From contig NZ_CP084930.1 in the NCBI RefSeq assembly GCF_023822065.1, forward strand, positions 186,001-250,000: 64,000 bases of DNA. Direction: 5' to 3'. This stretch comes from Sphingomonas morindae (lineage in GTDB: Bacteria > Pseudomonadota > Alphaproteobacteria > Sphingomonadales > Sphingomonadaceae). The translations under genes and the position numbers were made by a program. The notes beneath the pieces were generated by a model that ran no database searches, had not been told where the DNA came from, and was given only the letters and a program-made list of their open reading frames with translations. Position 1 is the first letter of the stretch, and every line of letters starts with the position of its first letter. Shown here piece after piece: positions 52,243-61,324 of the stretch.

Positions 52243-53130
52243 TCAGACGGTGGTGCGCCCCCCTGCCACGCGCGCCAGCAGGCGATCGATGGCGCGGGCG
52301 GCCTCGGGCTCGTTGAGCGTCGGCGCATGGCCCACGCGGGGCACGGTAGCATGCACCAGCCCGGGGATGCGCGCCACCATGCGGTGTGCCGTGGCTTCGG
52401 ACAAGATGTCGCTCAGCGCGCCGCGCACCAGGAGCAGCGGCCGCCCCGCGAGCGCCTCGAAGGCGGGCCAGAGATCGGGCGGCGCCACCACCTCGGGCGC
52501 GCGCATCGGCTCGGCGATGCGGAGATCGTAATCAAAGACGATGCGGCCATTGGGGGTGAGCCGGCACAGCCGCTTGGCCATGCCGAGCCAATCCTCGATA
52601 TCGTAATCGGGAAAGGCGCCGCCCTGCGCCTCGGCGAGCCCGCGGGCGGCGTGCAGCCAGGTCGGCCAGCTCGCGCCCTTACCGACATAGCCGCGGATCC
52701 GCGCCAGCCCGCCGGGCTCAATCGCGGGGCCGATATCGTTGAGCAGCACGCCCGCCACGCGCTCCGGCCGCGCGGCGGTGAGCAAGGCCGCCAGCAGCCC
52801 GCCGAGCGAGGTGCCGAACAGCACCAGCTGATCCAGCCCGAGCCCGGCGATCAGCGCCTCGATATCGTTCAGATAGACCGGCGGCTGATAGCTGGCCGGA
52901 TCGGGCGCATGGGCGCTTTCGCCGCGTCCGCGCAGCTCGGCGCAGATCACCCGCCATTCGGGCGAAAGCCGTTCGGCCAGCAGCTCGAAATCGCGCGCGT
53001 TGCGGGTCAGGCCGGGCAGGCACAGGATCGGCGGGCGACCATCGGCGCCGCCCGGATAGTGGCGGTAATGCAGGCGCAGGCCGTCCGCGCTCTGCCACCA
53101 GCCATCCTCGAACCGCGCCCGTTCGGCCAT
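52243..53130 (-). CDS. Alpha/beta hydrolase
   Basis: A 295-residue hydrolase with nucleophile Ser in FGTSLGGLLA (about residue 111), oxyanion region LPGLTRNARDF, acid in the GALSDIL loop and His in VGHAPTLNEPEA. There is no signal peptide, so it is cytosolic. The closest look-alikes are general esterases or haloperoxidase-like hydrolases; the substrate is unknown. ATG 53130 has GAGGAG 6 bases upstream. Divergent from astD. Confidence 0.85.
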   Translation of the reverse strand: MAERARFEDGWWQSADGLRLHYRHYPGGADGRPPILCLPGLTRNARDFELLAERLSPEWRVICAELRGRGESAHAPDPASYQPPVYLNDIEALIAGLGLDQLVLFGTSLGGLLAALLTAARPERVAGVLLNDIGPAIEPGGLARIRGYVGKGASWPTWLHAARGLAEAQGGAFPDYDIEDWLGMAKRLCRLTPNGRIVFDYDLRIAEPMRAPEVVAPPDLWPAFEALAGRPLLLVRGALSDILSEATAHRMVARIPGLVHATVPRVGHAPTLNEPEAARAIDRLLARVAGGRTTV

Positions 53131-53223
53131 GCCCTGCTCCTCGTCACCGCGCGCCTGTATCGCCATGGCGCTGCGCTGCGGCAAGCCTTGCCGGAGACGG
53201 GCGCTTGCCGCTAGGTCTCTGCC

Positions 53224-54651
53224 ATGTCCGCCGCCGCCGCCTCCGCCTCGCTCGTCTCGATCGAACCCGCCACCGGCGCCCGGCTCTGGGAAGGTCCGGT
53301 GGGCGATGTCGACGCGGCGGTCGCGGCCGCGCGCGCGGGCTGGGCCGAATGGGCGCGCCGCCCCGTGTCCGAGCGGATCGCGACGCTCGAGCGTTTCGCC
53401 GCCACCGTCCGCGCCCGGGGCGAGGCCTTTGCCGATCTCCTCGCCCGCGAGACGGGCAAGCCGCTCTGGGAGGCGCGCACCGAGATCGAGGCCGTGGCCA
53501 ACAAGGTGGCGATCTCGATCAAGGCGCAGGAGGAGCGCGCCGGCAGCCGCGATCTCGATGCCACCGCCGCCGGCCGCACCGCGCTGCGCCACAAGCCGCA
53601 CGGCGTGCTGGCGGTGCTGGGCCCGTTCAACTTTCCCGCGCACCTGCCCAATGGCCATATCGTGCCGGCGCTGCTCGCGGGCAATGCGATCGTCTTCAAG
53701 CCTTCGGAGAAGACGCCGGCGACCGGCGCGATGCTGGTCGATTGCTATCACGAGGCCGGCGTGCCCGCATCCGTCATCGCGCTTGTGCCCGGAGGCCCGG
53801 ATATCGGCCGGGCGCTCGCCGGCCATGGCGGGATCGACGGCCTGCTCTTCACCGGCTCGGCCCGGGCCGGCGCCGCGCTGCACCGGCAGTTCGCCGACAT
53901 GCCGCACAAGATCCTCGCGCTCGAGCTGGGCGGCAACAATCCGCTGATGGTGTGGGACTGCGGAGACCCGGAGGCGGCGGCGGCGCTGTGCGTGCAATCC
54001 GCCTATCTCAGCGCCGGGCAGCGCTGCACGGCGGCGCGCCGCCTGATCGTGCGCGACGGCGCCGAGGCGCCCCTGGTGCAGGCGATACTCGCGCTGATCG
54101 ACCGGCTGATCGTCGATCATCCCCATGCCGATCCGGCGCCCTTTCTTGGGCCGGTGATCGACAATGACGCCGCCGACGGCGTGGAGGGCGCCTTTCTGGA
54201 TCTGGTCGCGGCGGGCGGCCGCGTGCTGGCGCCGCTCGATCGCCCCGAGGCCGGGCGGCCCTTTCTGCGCCCCGCGCTGATCGACGTGACCGACATCGCC
54301 GCGCGCGCCGACGAGGAGATTTTCGGCCCCGTGCTCCAGATCGTGCGCGTGCCCGATTTCGAGGCCGGGCTGCGCGAGGCGGCGGCGACGCGCTTTGGCC
54401 TCTCCGCCGCGCTGATCGCCGACGATCCCGCGCTGTTCGACCGCTTCTGGGCCGCCAGCCGCGCCGGCATCGTCAATTGGAACCGGCCGACCAACGGCGC
54501 GCCCTCCTCGGCGCCCTTCGGCGGCATCGGCCTTTCGGGCAACCACCGGCCGAGCGCCTATTATGCGGCGGATTACTGCGCCTATCCCGTAGTGTCGGGC
54601 GAATCGGCGCGGCCCGCGGGCGCGCTCCCCACGGGGCTGCGGCCGGCCTGA
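53224..54651 (+). CDS. astD: N-succinylglutamate 5-semialdehyde dehydrogenase
   Basis: An NAD-dependent aldehyde dehydrogenase, the fourth step of the arginine succinyltransferase pathway. The 475-residue protein has catalytic Cys in SAGQRCTAARR, Glu in LELGGNNP, FNFPAHLPNGH and the AstD-like GSARAGAALHRQFA segment. The other ast genes are not in the window, so the pathway genes are unlinked or another role applies. Confidence 0.86.
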   Translation: MSAAAASASLVSIEPATGARLWEGPVGDVDAAVAAARAGWAEWARRPVSERIATLERFAATVRARGEAFADLLARETGKPLWEARTEIEAVANKVAISIKAQEERAGSRDLDATAAGRTALRHKPHGVLAVLGPFNFPAHLPNGHIVPALLAGNAIVFKPSEKTPATGAMLVDCYHEAGVPASVIALVPGGPDIGRALAGHGGIDGLLFTGSARAGAALHRQFADMPHKILALELGGNNPLMVWDCGDPEAAAALCVQSAYLSAGQRCTAARRLIVRDGAEAPLVQAILALIDRLIVDHPHADPAPFLGPVIDNDAADGVEGAFLDLVAAGGRVLAPLDRPEAGRPFLRPALIDVTDIAARADEEIFGPVLQIVRVPDFEAGLREAAATRFGLSAALIADDPALFDRFWAASRAGIVNWNRPTNGAPSSAPFGGIGLSGNHRPSAYYAADYCAYPVVSGESARPAGALPTGLRPA

Positions 54652-54733
54652 CCGCCGCGCCGCAAAGCTCCACTACGCGCGCCCCAATCAAGCCTCGGTT
54701 GCGGCGCGGCCGCTTCCCCGCCATGTCGGCGGA

Positions 54734-55525
54734 ATGACCAGCCTTCTCGATCCGCAGGCGCGCGGGCGCGTGATTCTCGTCGGTGCCGGCCCCGGCGATC
54801 CCGGACTGTTGACGCTGCGCGCCGTCGACGCGCTGCGCCAGGCCGATATCGTCGTGCATGACGGGCTGATCGATCCGCGCATTCTCGACTATGCGCCGCC
54901 GGCGGCGCAGCGGATCTCGGTGGCCAAGTCGCGCGCGCGCCATACCTTGCCGCAGGAGGCGATCAACGCGCTCATCATCGCCCATGTCCGGGCCGGCTCG
55001 ATCGTGGTGCGGCTCAAGGGCGGCGATCCCTTCGTGTTCGGGCGCGGCGGCGAGGAGGTCGAGGCGGTGCGCGCCGCCGGCCTGCGGGTGGATGTGGTGC
55101 CCGGCGTGTCCGCCGCGCTCGGCTGCGCCGCCGAGGCGATGCTGCCGCTCACCCATCGCGACTGGTCGAGCGCGGTGAGCTTCGTCGCGGGCCAGTGCAA
55201 GGGCCTGTCCGAGCAGAATTGGGCCGGGCTCGCCGGCCATGGCCGCACGCTGGTGATCTATATGGGCGTGGCCAATGCCCCGGCGATCGCGGACAAGCTG
55301 ATGGCCGATGGCGTCGATCCGGCGCTGCCGGTGGCGGTGCTGGAGAAGGGCACGCTGCCGGGGCAGCGCGCGCTGCGCACGCTGCTCGCCGATCTCGGCG
55401 AGATGGTGACGCGCGAGCGGGTGCAGAGCCCGGCGATCATCGTCGTGGGCGAGGTGGTGCTGCTGTCCGACGCGGAGAGCCGGCTCGCCGGCCTGGCGCG
55501 GCAGGCGGGAGCGCTGGCGCAATGA
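54734..55525 (+). CDS. cobA: Uroporphyrinogen-III C-methyltransferase
   Basis: Makes precorrin-2, the siroheme precursor needed by the sulfite reductase encoded downstream. The 263-residue protein is the SUMT domain alone: VGAGPGDPGLLTLRAVDAL at the start, VRLKGGDPFVFGRGGEE, and the LPLTHRD segment. The CysG dehydrogenase/ferrochelatase domain is absent and must be encoded elsewhere. Its stop overlaps the DUF2849 gene start. Confidence 0.92.
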   Translation: MTSLLDPQARGRVILVGAGPGDPGLLTLRAVDALRQADIVVHDGLIDPRILDYAPPAAQRISVAKSRARHTLPQEAINALIIAHVRAGSIVVRLKGGDPFVFGRGGEEVEAVRAAGLRVDVVPGVSAALGCAAEAMLPLTHRDWSSAVSFVAGQCKGLSEQNWAGLAGHGRTLVIYMGVANAPAIADKLMADGVDPALPVAVLEKGTLPGQRALRTLLADLGEMVTRERVQSPAIIVVGEVVLLSDAESRLAGLARQAGALAQ

Positions 55526-55818
55526 AGCTCGCCACCGGCAATGATCTGCGCAGCGGCGACGTGCTGTGGTGGGACGGCCAGGGCTGGTCGCGCCAGATCG
55601 CCGATGCGGTCGATGTCGGCACGCACGGGCTGGCGCTGATCGCCGAGGAGGAGGCCGCGCGGCGCGTCAACGTGCCCTATCTGGTGGATGCCGAGCCTGG
55701 CCCGGACGGCCCCCGCCCCGCCCATATCAAGGACCGCATCCGCGCGCGCGGCCCCACGGTGCGCGGCGATCTCGCCCGCGCGCCGGCCGATCCGGGCGCG
55801 GGCAGCTGGGTGATCTGA
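55522..55818 (+). CDS. DUF2849 small protein of the sulfite reductase operon
   Basis: A 98-residue soluble protein (MKLATGNDLRSGDVLWWDG). It is the DUF2849 family, repeatedly found beside CysI in Alphaproteobacteria and thought to be an accessory factor for sulfite reductase; I recall genome-wide mutant data pointing that way but cannot check it here. It overlaps cobA by 4 bases, and its stop overlaps the ATG of a tiny frame that leads into cysI. Confidence 0.82.
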   Translation: MKLATGNDLRSGDVLWWDGQGWSRQIADAVDVGTHGLALIAEEEAARRVNVPYLVDAEPGPDGPRPAHIKDRIRARGPTVRGDLARAPADPGAGSWVI

Positions 55819-55871
55819 TGGCGCGATCGCACCCGCTTTCCACCTTCCATCGCCGCCGCGAGGACGATTGA
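55818..55871 (+). other. Tiny 17-codon frame linking DUF2849 and cysI
   Basis: The DUF2849 stop reads TGATG at 55816-55820, opening a 17-codon frame (MARSHPLSTFHRRREDD). This ends at TGATG (55869-55873), whose ATG is the cysI start. Such a double stop-start chain could pass terminating ribosomes from one gene to the next. It may alternatively be an accident of spacing in a 52-base gap. Confidence 0.3.
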
Positions 55872-57499
55872 TGTACCGGTATGACGAATATGACCAGGCG
55901 GTGGTCGCCGCGCGGGTCGACGAGTTTCGCGATCAGGTGGCGCGGCGGCTGTCCGGCGAGCTGAGCGAGGATCAGTTCAAGCCGCTGCGGCTGATGAATG
56001 GCCTCTATCTGCAGCTGCACGCCTATATGCTGCGCATCGCCATCCCCTATGGCACGCTGTCCTCGGTCAAGATGCGGATGCTGGCGCATATCGCGCGCAC
56101 ATTCGATCGCGGCTACGGCCATTTCACCACGCGGCAGAACATCCAGTTCAACTGGATCCGGCTGGAGGACACGCCGACCATCCTCGAGGCGCTGGCGACG
56201 GTGGAGATGCACGCCATCCAGACCTCGGGCAACTGCATCCGCAACATCTCGTCGGACCAGTTCGCCGGCGCCGCCGCCGACGAGCTGACCGATCCGCGCC
56301 CCTGGGCCGAGCTGCTCCGCCAGTGGAGCAGCATGCACCCGGAATTCACCTACCTCCCGCGCAAGTTCAAGATCGCGGTGATCGCGGCCGAGGAAGACCG
56401 CGCGGCGATGCGGCTGCACGATATCGGCTTGCAGATCGTCCGCGACGGGGATGGGCGGCTCGGCTTCCGCGTCTATGTCGGCGGCGGCATGGGGCGCACG
56501 CCGATGGTGGCGGCGCTGATCGGGGAATTCGTGCCCGCCGAACATCTGGTCAGCTATGTCGAGAGCTGCCTGCGCGTCTATAATCGGTATGGCCGGCGCG
56601 ACAATATCTACAAGGCGCGCATCAAGATCCTGATCCACGAGCTGGGCGCCGAACGCTACCGCGCCGAGGTGGAACAGGAATGGGCGCATGTCCGCACGCT
56701 CGGCATCGATCCGCCGCCCGGCGAGATCGAGCGGATCGCGGCGCATTTCGCGCCGCCGCCGTTCGCGCCGGATCTGGACGAGGCGCTGCCCGCCGGCGGG
56801 CCCGACTTCGCGCAATGGGTGGAACGCAACGTCCACGCGCACCGCGTGCCGGGCTATGCGATCGTCACCGTCAGCCTCAAGCCGGTCGGCGGCATTCCGG
56901 GCGACGCCAGCGCCGAGCAGATCGACCTGCTGGCCGATCTGGCGGAGCGCTACAGCTTCGACGAGCTGCGCGTCACCCATGCCCAGAACATCGTTCTGCC
57001 CCATGTCGCGAAGCGCGATCTGCCGGCATTGTGGCAGGCGCTGCGCGGGGCGGGGCTCGCCACCGCCAATCTGGACCTGATCGGCGATATCATCGCCTGT
57101 CCGGGCCTGGATTATTGCAGCCTCGCCAATGCCCGCTCGATCCCGCTCGCGCAGAAGATCTCGCGCCGCTTCGCCGGGCAGGAACAGATGCTCGGCGAGC
57201 TGAAGCTGAAGATATCCGGCTGCATCAACGCCTGCGGCCATCATCACGCCGGCCATATCGGGATCCTCGGGGTCGATCGCAAAGGCACCGAGAACTACCA
57301 GCTGCTGCTGGGCGGATCGGGCGCGGAGGATGCCAGCCTGGCGCGGATCACCGGCCCCGGCTTCGACGAGGATGGCGTGGTCGACGCGATCGAGCGCGCC
57401 ACCACCCTCTATCTGGCGCGGCGCGAGGCGGGCGAGCGCTTCCTCGACACCTATCGGCGGATCGGCATCGAGCCGTTCAAGGAGGCGATCTATGGCTGA
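55871..57499 (+). CDS. cysI: Assimilatory sulfite reductase hemoprotein, nitrite/sulfite reductase family
   Basis: Reduces sulfite to sulfide at a siroheme-[4Fe-4S] centre. The 542-residue protein has the four cluster cysteines in CPGLDYC (C-x5-C) and SGCINACGHHH (C-x3-C), plus FTTRQNIQFNWI and TSGNCIRN. No CysJ flavoprotein is encoded, so ferredoxin or the DUF934/DUF2849 partners may supply electrons. The stop overlaps DUF934 by 8 bases. Confidence 0.92.
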   Translation: MYRYDEYDQAVVAARVDEFRDQVARRLSGELSEDQFKPLRLMNGLYLQLHAYMLRIAIPYGTLSSVKMRMLAHIARTFDRGYGHFTTRQNIQFNWIRLEDTPTILEALATVEMHAIQTSGNCIRNISSDQFAGAAADELTDPRPWAELLRQWSSMHPEFTYLPRKFKIAVIAAEEDRAAMRLHDIGLQIVRDGDGRLGFRVYVGGGMGRTPMVAALIGEFVPAEHLVSYVESCLRVYNRYGRRDNIYKARIKILIHELGAERYRAEVEQEWAHVRTLGIDPPPGEIERIAAHFAPPPFAPDLDEALPAGGPDFAQWVERNVHAHRVPGYAIVTVSLKPVGGIPGDASAEQIDLLADLAERYSFDELRVTHAQNIVLPHVAKRDLPALWQALRGAGLATANLDLIGDIIACPGLDYCSLANARSIPLAQKISRRFAGQEQMLGELKLKISGCINACGHHHAGHIGILGVDRKGTENYQLLLGGSGAEDASLARITGPGFDEDGVVDAIERATTLYLARREAGERFLDTYRRIGIEPFKEAIYG

Positions 57500-57920
57500 G
57501 CCGGCGCTGCGCTTTCGCGACGATCCGCCGCACGAGGAGCCGGCGGTGACGCTCGACGCCTTTCTCGACCAGTCCAATGCCACCGCCGTGCGGCTCGAGG
57601 TCGGCGAGGATGCGCGCGCGCTGCTGCCCTTTCTCGGCCGCCTCGCGCTGATCGAGATCGCCTTTCCCAGCTTCCGCGACGGGCGCGGCTATTCCTCCGC
57701 GCGCATCCTGCGCGAGGCCGGCTATGCGGGCGAACTGCGTGCCGAGGGCGATGTGCTGGTCGATCAGATCGTGCCGATGCGCCGCTGCGGCTTCGACAGC
57801 TTCGCCCCCGCCCAACCGCTCGACGCCGAGGCGGTGGCGCGCGCGCTGGCGCGCTATCCCGTCCAATATCAGAAGGCCGCCGACGCGCGGCCGCCGGTCT
57901 GGGCGCTGCGTCATGGCTGA
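57492..57920 (+). CDS. DUF934 protein of the sulfite reductase operon
   Basis: A 142-residue soluble protein. The C-terminal half (LIEIAFPSFRDGRGYSSARILR, then QIVPMRRCGFDSF) is the DUF934 signature. It is consistently linked to CysI and CysH and is presumed to help sulfite reductase. Its start overlaps the cysI stop, and its own stop overlaps cysH by 8 bases, so stoichiometric translation is likely. Confidence 0.88.
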   Translation: MAEPALRFRDDPPHEEPAVTLDAFLDQSNATAVRLEVGEDARALLPFLGRLALIEIAFPSFRDGRGYSSARILREAGYAGELRAEGDVLVDQIVPMRRCGFDSFAPAQPLDAEAVARALARYPVQYQKAADARPPVWALRHG

Positions 57921-58671
57921 GGCCGCGCGCACGCTCGACCGGATCGACGCCGCGCCGCCCTTCACCGCGGCCGACGCGGCGGCGTTCAACGCCCGCTACA
58001 CGGGCATGGACACGCAGGCGATGCTGGCCGAGCTGCTGGCCGGGCCGCTGCGCGGCCGGATCGCGGCGGTCTCCTCCTTCGGGTCGGAATCGGCGGTGCT
58101 GCTCCACATGATCGCCACCGTCGATCGCGACGTGCCGGTGATCTTCACCAACACGCAGAAGATGTTCGGCGAGACGCTCGCCTATCGCGACGCGCTCGCC
58201 GAGCAGCTGGGCTTCACCGATCTGCGCGTCTTCCGCCCCGATCCCCGGATGCTGGCCGAAAAGGACGCGACCGGGCTGCGCTGGTCCTATGATCCCGACG
58301 GCTGCTGCGCGCTGCGCAAGGTCGAGCCGCTGCGCCGCGCGCTGGCGCCCTTCGACGCCTGGATCTCCGGCCGCAAGGGCTTCCAGGCGGGCACCCGCGC
58401 GCATCTGCCGCTGTTCGAGATGGACGAGGGCCGGCTCAAGCTCAACCCACTCGCCGGCTGGGACAAGGCGCGGCTCGACGCCTATTTCGAGGCGCACGAA
58501 CTGCCCCGCCATCCGCTGGAGGCGCAGGGCTATCCCTCGATCGGCTGCGCGCCCTGCACCTCCAAGGTGCGGCCCGGCGAGGATCCGCGCGCGGGGCGGT
58601 GGCGTGGCTGGGACAAGGTGGAATGCGGCATCCACCGCCCCGCCGAGGGCGCCGACCAGCCAAGCTTTTGA
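57913..58671 (+). CDS. cysH: Adenylyl-sulfate reductase, [4Fe-4S] type (CysH family)
   Basis: Reduces activated sulfate to sulfite. The 252-residue protein has SSFGSESAVLLHM (PP-loop) and two Cys pairs, DGCCALRKVEPL and GCAPCTSKV, with ECGIH at the C terminus. The double Cys pair binds a [4Fe-4S] cluster and indicates APS rather than PAPS as substrate. Last gene of the cobA-cysH operon. Confidence 0.92.
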   Translation: MAEAARTLDRIDAAPPFTAADAAAFNARYTGMDTQAMLAELLAGPLRGRIAAVSSFGSESAVLLHMIATVDRDVPVIFTNTQKMFGETLAYRDALAEQLGFTDLRVFRPDPRMLAEKDATGLRWSYDPDGCCALRKVEPLRRALAPFDAWISGRKGFQAGTRAHLPLFEMDEGRLKLNPLAGWDKARLDAYFEAHELPRHPLEAQGYPSIGCAPCTSKVRPGEDPRAGRWRGWDKVECGIHRPAEGADQPSF

Positions 58672-58735
58672 ACCGGCCCGACTAGGGACTTCGCACAAGC
58701 TGGCGCGGCCCGGTTCGAGCCGCTAAACCTGCATC

Positions 58736-59644
58736 ATGACCAGCGACACCTCCCCGCTCTATGGCGCGATCGAGGCCGGCGGCACCAAGATGGTGTGCGG
58801 CGTCGGCGCGGCGCGCACCGGCTCCCGCGCCACCTTCCGCACCGACACGCGCGCGCCAGAGGCCACGGTGGCCGCGATGATCGCCTTTTTCCGCGAGGCG
58901 CAAGGCCGCCACGGGCCGCTCGCGGCGGTCGGCATCGGCACCTTCGGCCCGGTGGATCTCGATCCCGCCTCGCCCGACTATGGCGCCATCACCACCACGC
59001 CCAAGCCGGGCTGGCCCGGCACCAATATGCGCCGGATGCTGGCGGAGGCGCTCGGCGTGCCGGTGGCGATCGATACCGATGTCAACGCGGCGGCGCTCGC
59101 CGAGGCGCGGCTGGGCGCGGCCAAGGGGCGCAATTCGGTCGTCTACGCCACCATCGGCACCGGGGTCGGCATCGGCATCGTCGTCGGCGGGCGCGCCATC
59201 ACGGGCTATGGCCATCCCGAAGGGGGCCATCTGCTGGTCCGCCGCCATGCCGATCATGGCGATTTCGCGGGCATCTGCCCCTATCATGGCGATTGCCTGG
59301 AAGGTCTCGCCTCGGGCCCGGCGATCAAGGCGGCCTGGGGCGCCTCGCTGGCCGAACTGCCCGAGGATCATCCCGCCTTCGCGATCGAGGCGGATTATCT
59401 CGGCCAGATGTGCGCCAGCCTGATCCTCACCGTCGCGCCGGAGCATATCGTGCTCGGCGGCGGCGTGATGAATCAGGAGCGGCTGCTGCCGATGATCCGC
59501 GCCGAAACGCTGCGGCGGCTGGCCGGCTATGCCGCGCTCTGGTCGGATCCGGCGGTGGCCGATGCCCGCATCACGCTGCCCGGCTGCACCGAGCCGCCGG
59601 GCCTGCTGGGCGCCTATCTTCTCGCGGAACAGGCGCGCGGCTGA
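58736..59644 (+). CDS. ROK-family sugar kinase (fructokinase-like)
   Basis: A 302-residue kinase with the ROK phosphate loop YGAIEAGGTKMVCGVG (residues 9-24), IGTGVGIGIV and catalytic Asp in DTDVNAAALAE. A zinc motif is present as GHPEGGHLLV with HADHGDFAGICPYHGDCLEG. The zinc motif and AIEAGGTK favour fructokinase (d-fructose 6-phosphate formation), with other hexoses possible. The MFS exporter starts 43 bases later. Confidence 0.87.
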   Translation: MTSDTSPLYGAIEAGGTKMVCGVGAARTGSRATFRTDTRAPEATVAAMIAFFREAQGRHGPLAAVGIGTFGPVDLDPASPDYGAITTTPKPGWPGTNMRRMLAEALGVPVAIDTDVNAAALAEARLGAAKGRNSVVYATIGTGVGIGIVVGGRAITGYGHPEGGHLLVRRHADHGDFAGICPYHGDCLEGLASGPAIKAAWGASLAELPEDHPAFAIEADYLGQMCASLILTVAPEHIVLGGGVMNQERLLPMIRAETLRRLAGYAALWSDPAVADARITLPGCTEPPGLLGAYLLAEQARG

Positions 59645-59687
59645 CCTTTGCTCTTGACGCTGCGCTGCAGCATACGATGTAGGCGGC

Positions 59688-60935
59688 ATGACAGCGTCCC
59701 GTCCCTCCACCTCCGCCGCCGCGCCGCCTTCCGCCCATCATCCCGGGCTGGTGCTGTTCGCGCTCGCCATGGGCGGCTTCGCGATCGGCACCACCGAATT
59801 TGCGACGATGAGCCTGCTGCCCTTCTTCGCGCGCGGGCTCGGCATCGACGAGCCGACCGCCGGCCATGTCATCTCCGCCTATGCGCTCGGGGTGGTGGTG
59901 GGCGCGCCGCTGCTCGCCGTCGCCACCGCGCGCATGGCGCGCCGCAGCCTGCTGATCCTGCTGATGGCGCTGTTCGCGATCGGCAACGCGCTGAGCGCGC
60001 TCGCGCCCAGCTATGGCTGGATGCTTTTCTTCCGCTTTCTGAGCGGCCTGCCCCATGGCGCCTATTTCGGCATCGCGGCCCTGGTGGCGGCGCAGCAGCT
60101 CGGGCCGGGGCGGCGCACCCAGGCGGTGGGGCGGGTGATGCTGGGCCTCACCATCGCCACCATCCTCGGCGTCCCCGTCGCCAACGAGATCGGCCAGCTG
60201 GTCGGCTGGCGCTGGGGCTTTGCGATCGTGGCGCTGCTCGCCATGCTCACCATGGCGCTGGTCGCCGCCTTCGCCCCACGCGACCAGGCGGACCGCGCCG
60301 CGAGCCCGCTCCGCGAGCTGAGCGCGCTCCGCCGCCGCCAGGTCTGGCTGACCCTCGGCATCGGCGCGATCGGCTTTGGCGGGCTGTTCGCCGTCTATGC
60401 CTATCTCAGCTCCACCCTCGTCGCCGTGACGGGAATGGCGCCCAAGGCCACGCCGATCGTCTTCGCCTGTTTCGGCGCGGGCATGACGGTGGGCAATCTG
60501 GTGGCGCCGCGCTTCGCCGATCGCGCGCTGATGCCCACGGCGGCGGCACTGCTGCTGCTCTCGGCGGCCTCGCTGGCGCTGTTCCCGCTCGCCGCGCCGC
60601 ATGTCGCGACGATCATCGTCGATGTCTTCGCCATCGGCTTTGGCGGCGCGCTCGGCACGGTGCTGCAGACGCGGCTGATGGACGTGGCGGAGGACGCGCA
60701 GGCGCTCGCCGCCGCGCTCAACCATTCGGCCTTCAACACCGCCAATGCGATCGGCCCCTGGGCCGGCGGCCTGGCGATCGGCGCGGGATTGGGCTGGACG
60801 TCCACCGGCCCAGTCGGCGCGGGGCTGGCGCTGGGCGGGCTGCTCGTCTGGGTGGCGGCGGTGCTGGACGCGCGGCGCGTCAGGCGGTCTTCCGCCAGCG
60901 CCCCGCCTCGTCCTGCGACCAGTAATTGCGGCTGA
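59688..60935 (+). CDS. MFS transporter, DHA1 sugar/arabinose efflux-like
   Basis: A 415-residue 12-helix MFS protein of the AraJ/YdhP type. It shows GGFAIGTTEFATMSLLPFFA (first helix), RFLSGLPHGAYFG and the MARRSL loop. This class is associated with efflux of sugars or chloramphenicol-like drugs; the substrate is unknown. Its 3' end overlaps the convergent holC gene by 56 bases. Confidence 0.84.
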   Translation: MTASRPSTSAAAPPSAHHPGLVLFALAMGGFAIGTTEFATMSLLPFFARGLGIDEPTAGHVISAYALGVVVGAPLLAVATARMARRSLLILLMALFAIGNALSALAPSYGWMLFFRFLSGLPHGAYFGIAALVAAQQLGPGRRTQAVGRVMLGLTIATILGVPVANEIGQLVGWRWGFAIVALLAMLTMALVAAFAPRDQADRAASPLRELSALRRRQVWLTLGIGAIGFGGLFAVYAYLSSTLVAVTGMAPKATPIVFACFGAGMTVGNLVAPRFADRALMPTAAALLLLSAASLALFPLAAPHVATIIVDVFAIGFGGALGTVLQTRLMDVAEDAQALAAALNHSAFNTANAIGPWAGGLAIGAGLGWTSTGPVGAGLALGGLLVWVAAVLDARRVRRSSASAPPRPATSNCG

Positions 60936-61305
60936 TCTCGGGCCGCGCCCCCAGCGCGCGCCACGCCGCGCGTGCCGCCTCAAGCGTGTCGGCATCGAAG
61001 AAGTGGAAGGCGCGATCGAAGGCCAGAGCCTCGTCACGCCAGCGCTGATCGGCCAGCGCGATGTGGCGCGCCTGATTGGCGGCGGTGCACTCCAAACCGA
61101 TCAGCACAGGCTGGTCGGCGCCCTCGCGGCCATGGGGGAGGAAGCTGTCGGGCCCCTCCCACAAGGCCGCGTCCAGATCCGCCGCCTGCGCCTCGGACCC
61201 GGCCACGATCAGCAGCCGCCCGCCGTCCGCGAGGATCCGCTCGGCGATCCGCGCCAGCACGCGGGGCAGAGGCGAGCGGCCGAGTTGGTAGAAATCGACC
61301 TGCAC
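60880..61305 (-). CDS. holC: DNA polymerase III subunit chi
   Basis: Links the clamp loader to single-strand binding protein. The 141-residue protein has the HolC start (QVDFYQLGRSPLPRVLARIAE), LLIVAGSEAQAADLDAALW and the end QDEAGRWRKT. The start is GTG at 61305, chosen by family start; no ATG precedes it in frame. It lies 19 bases after the pepA stop on the same strand, as in many proteobacteria. Confidence 0.87.
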   Translation of the reverse strand: MQVDFYQLGRSPLPRVLARIAERILADGGRLLIVAGSEAQAADLDAALWEGPDSFLPHGREGADQPVLIGLECTAANQARHIALADQRWRDEALAFDRAFHFFDADTLEAARAAWRALGARPEISRNYWSQDEAGRWRKTA

Positions 61306-61324
61306 GCCGCCCGCCCCGCCTGCC

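Noticed and set aside
58672-58735. tRNA-like GGTTCGAGCC in the cysH-kinase gap
   Set aside because: There is no acceptor stem, anticodon arm or room for a tRNA in 64 bases.
59655-59687. TTGACG followed by an A/T-containing hexamer before the MFS transporter
   Set aside because: With a 17-base spacer the -10 hexamer would be ATGTAG, which fits poorly; not enough to call a promoter.
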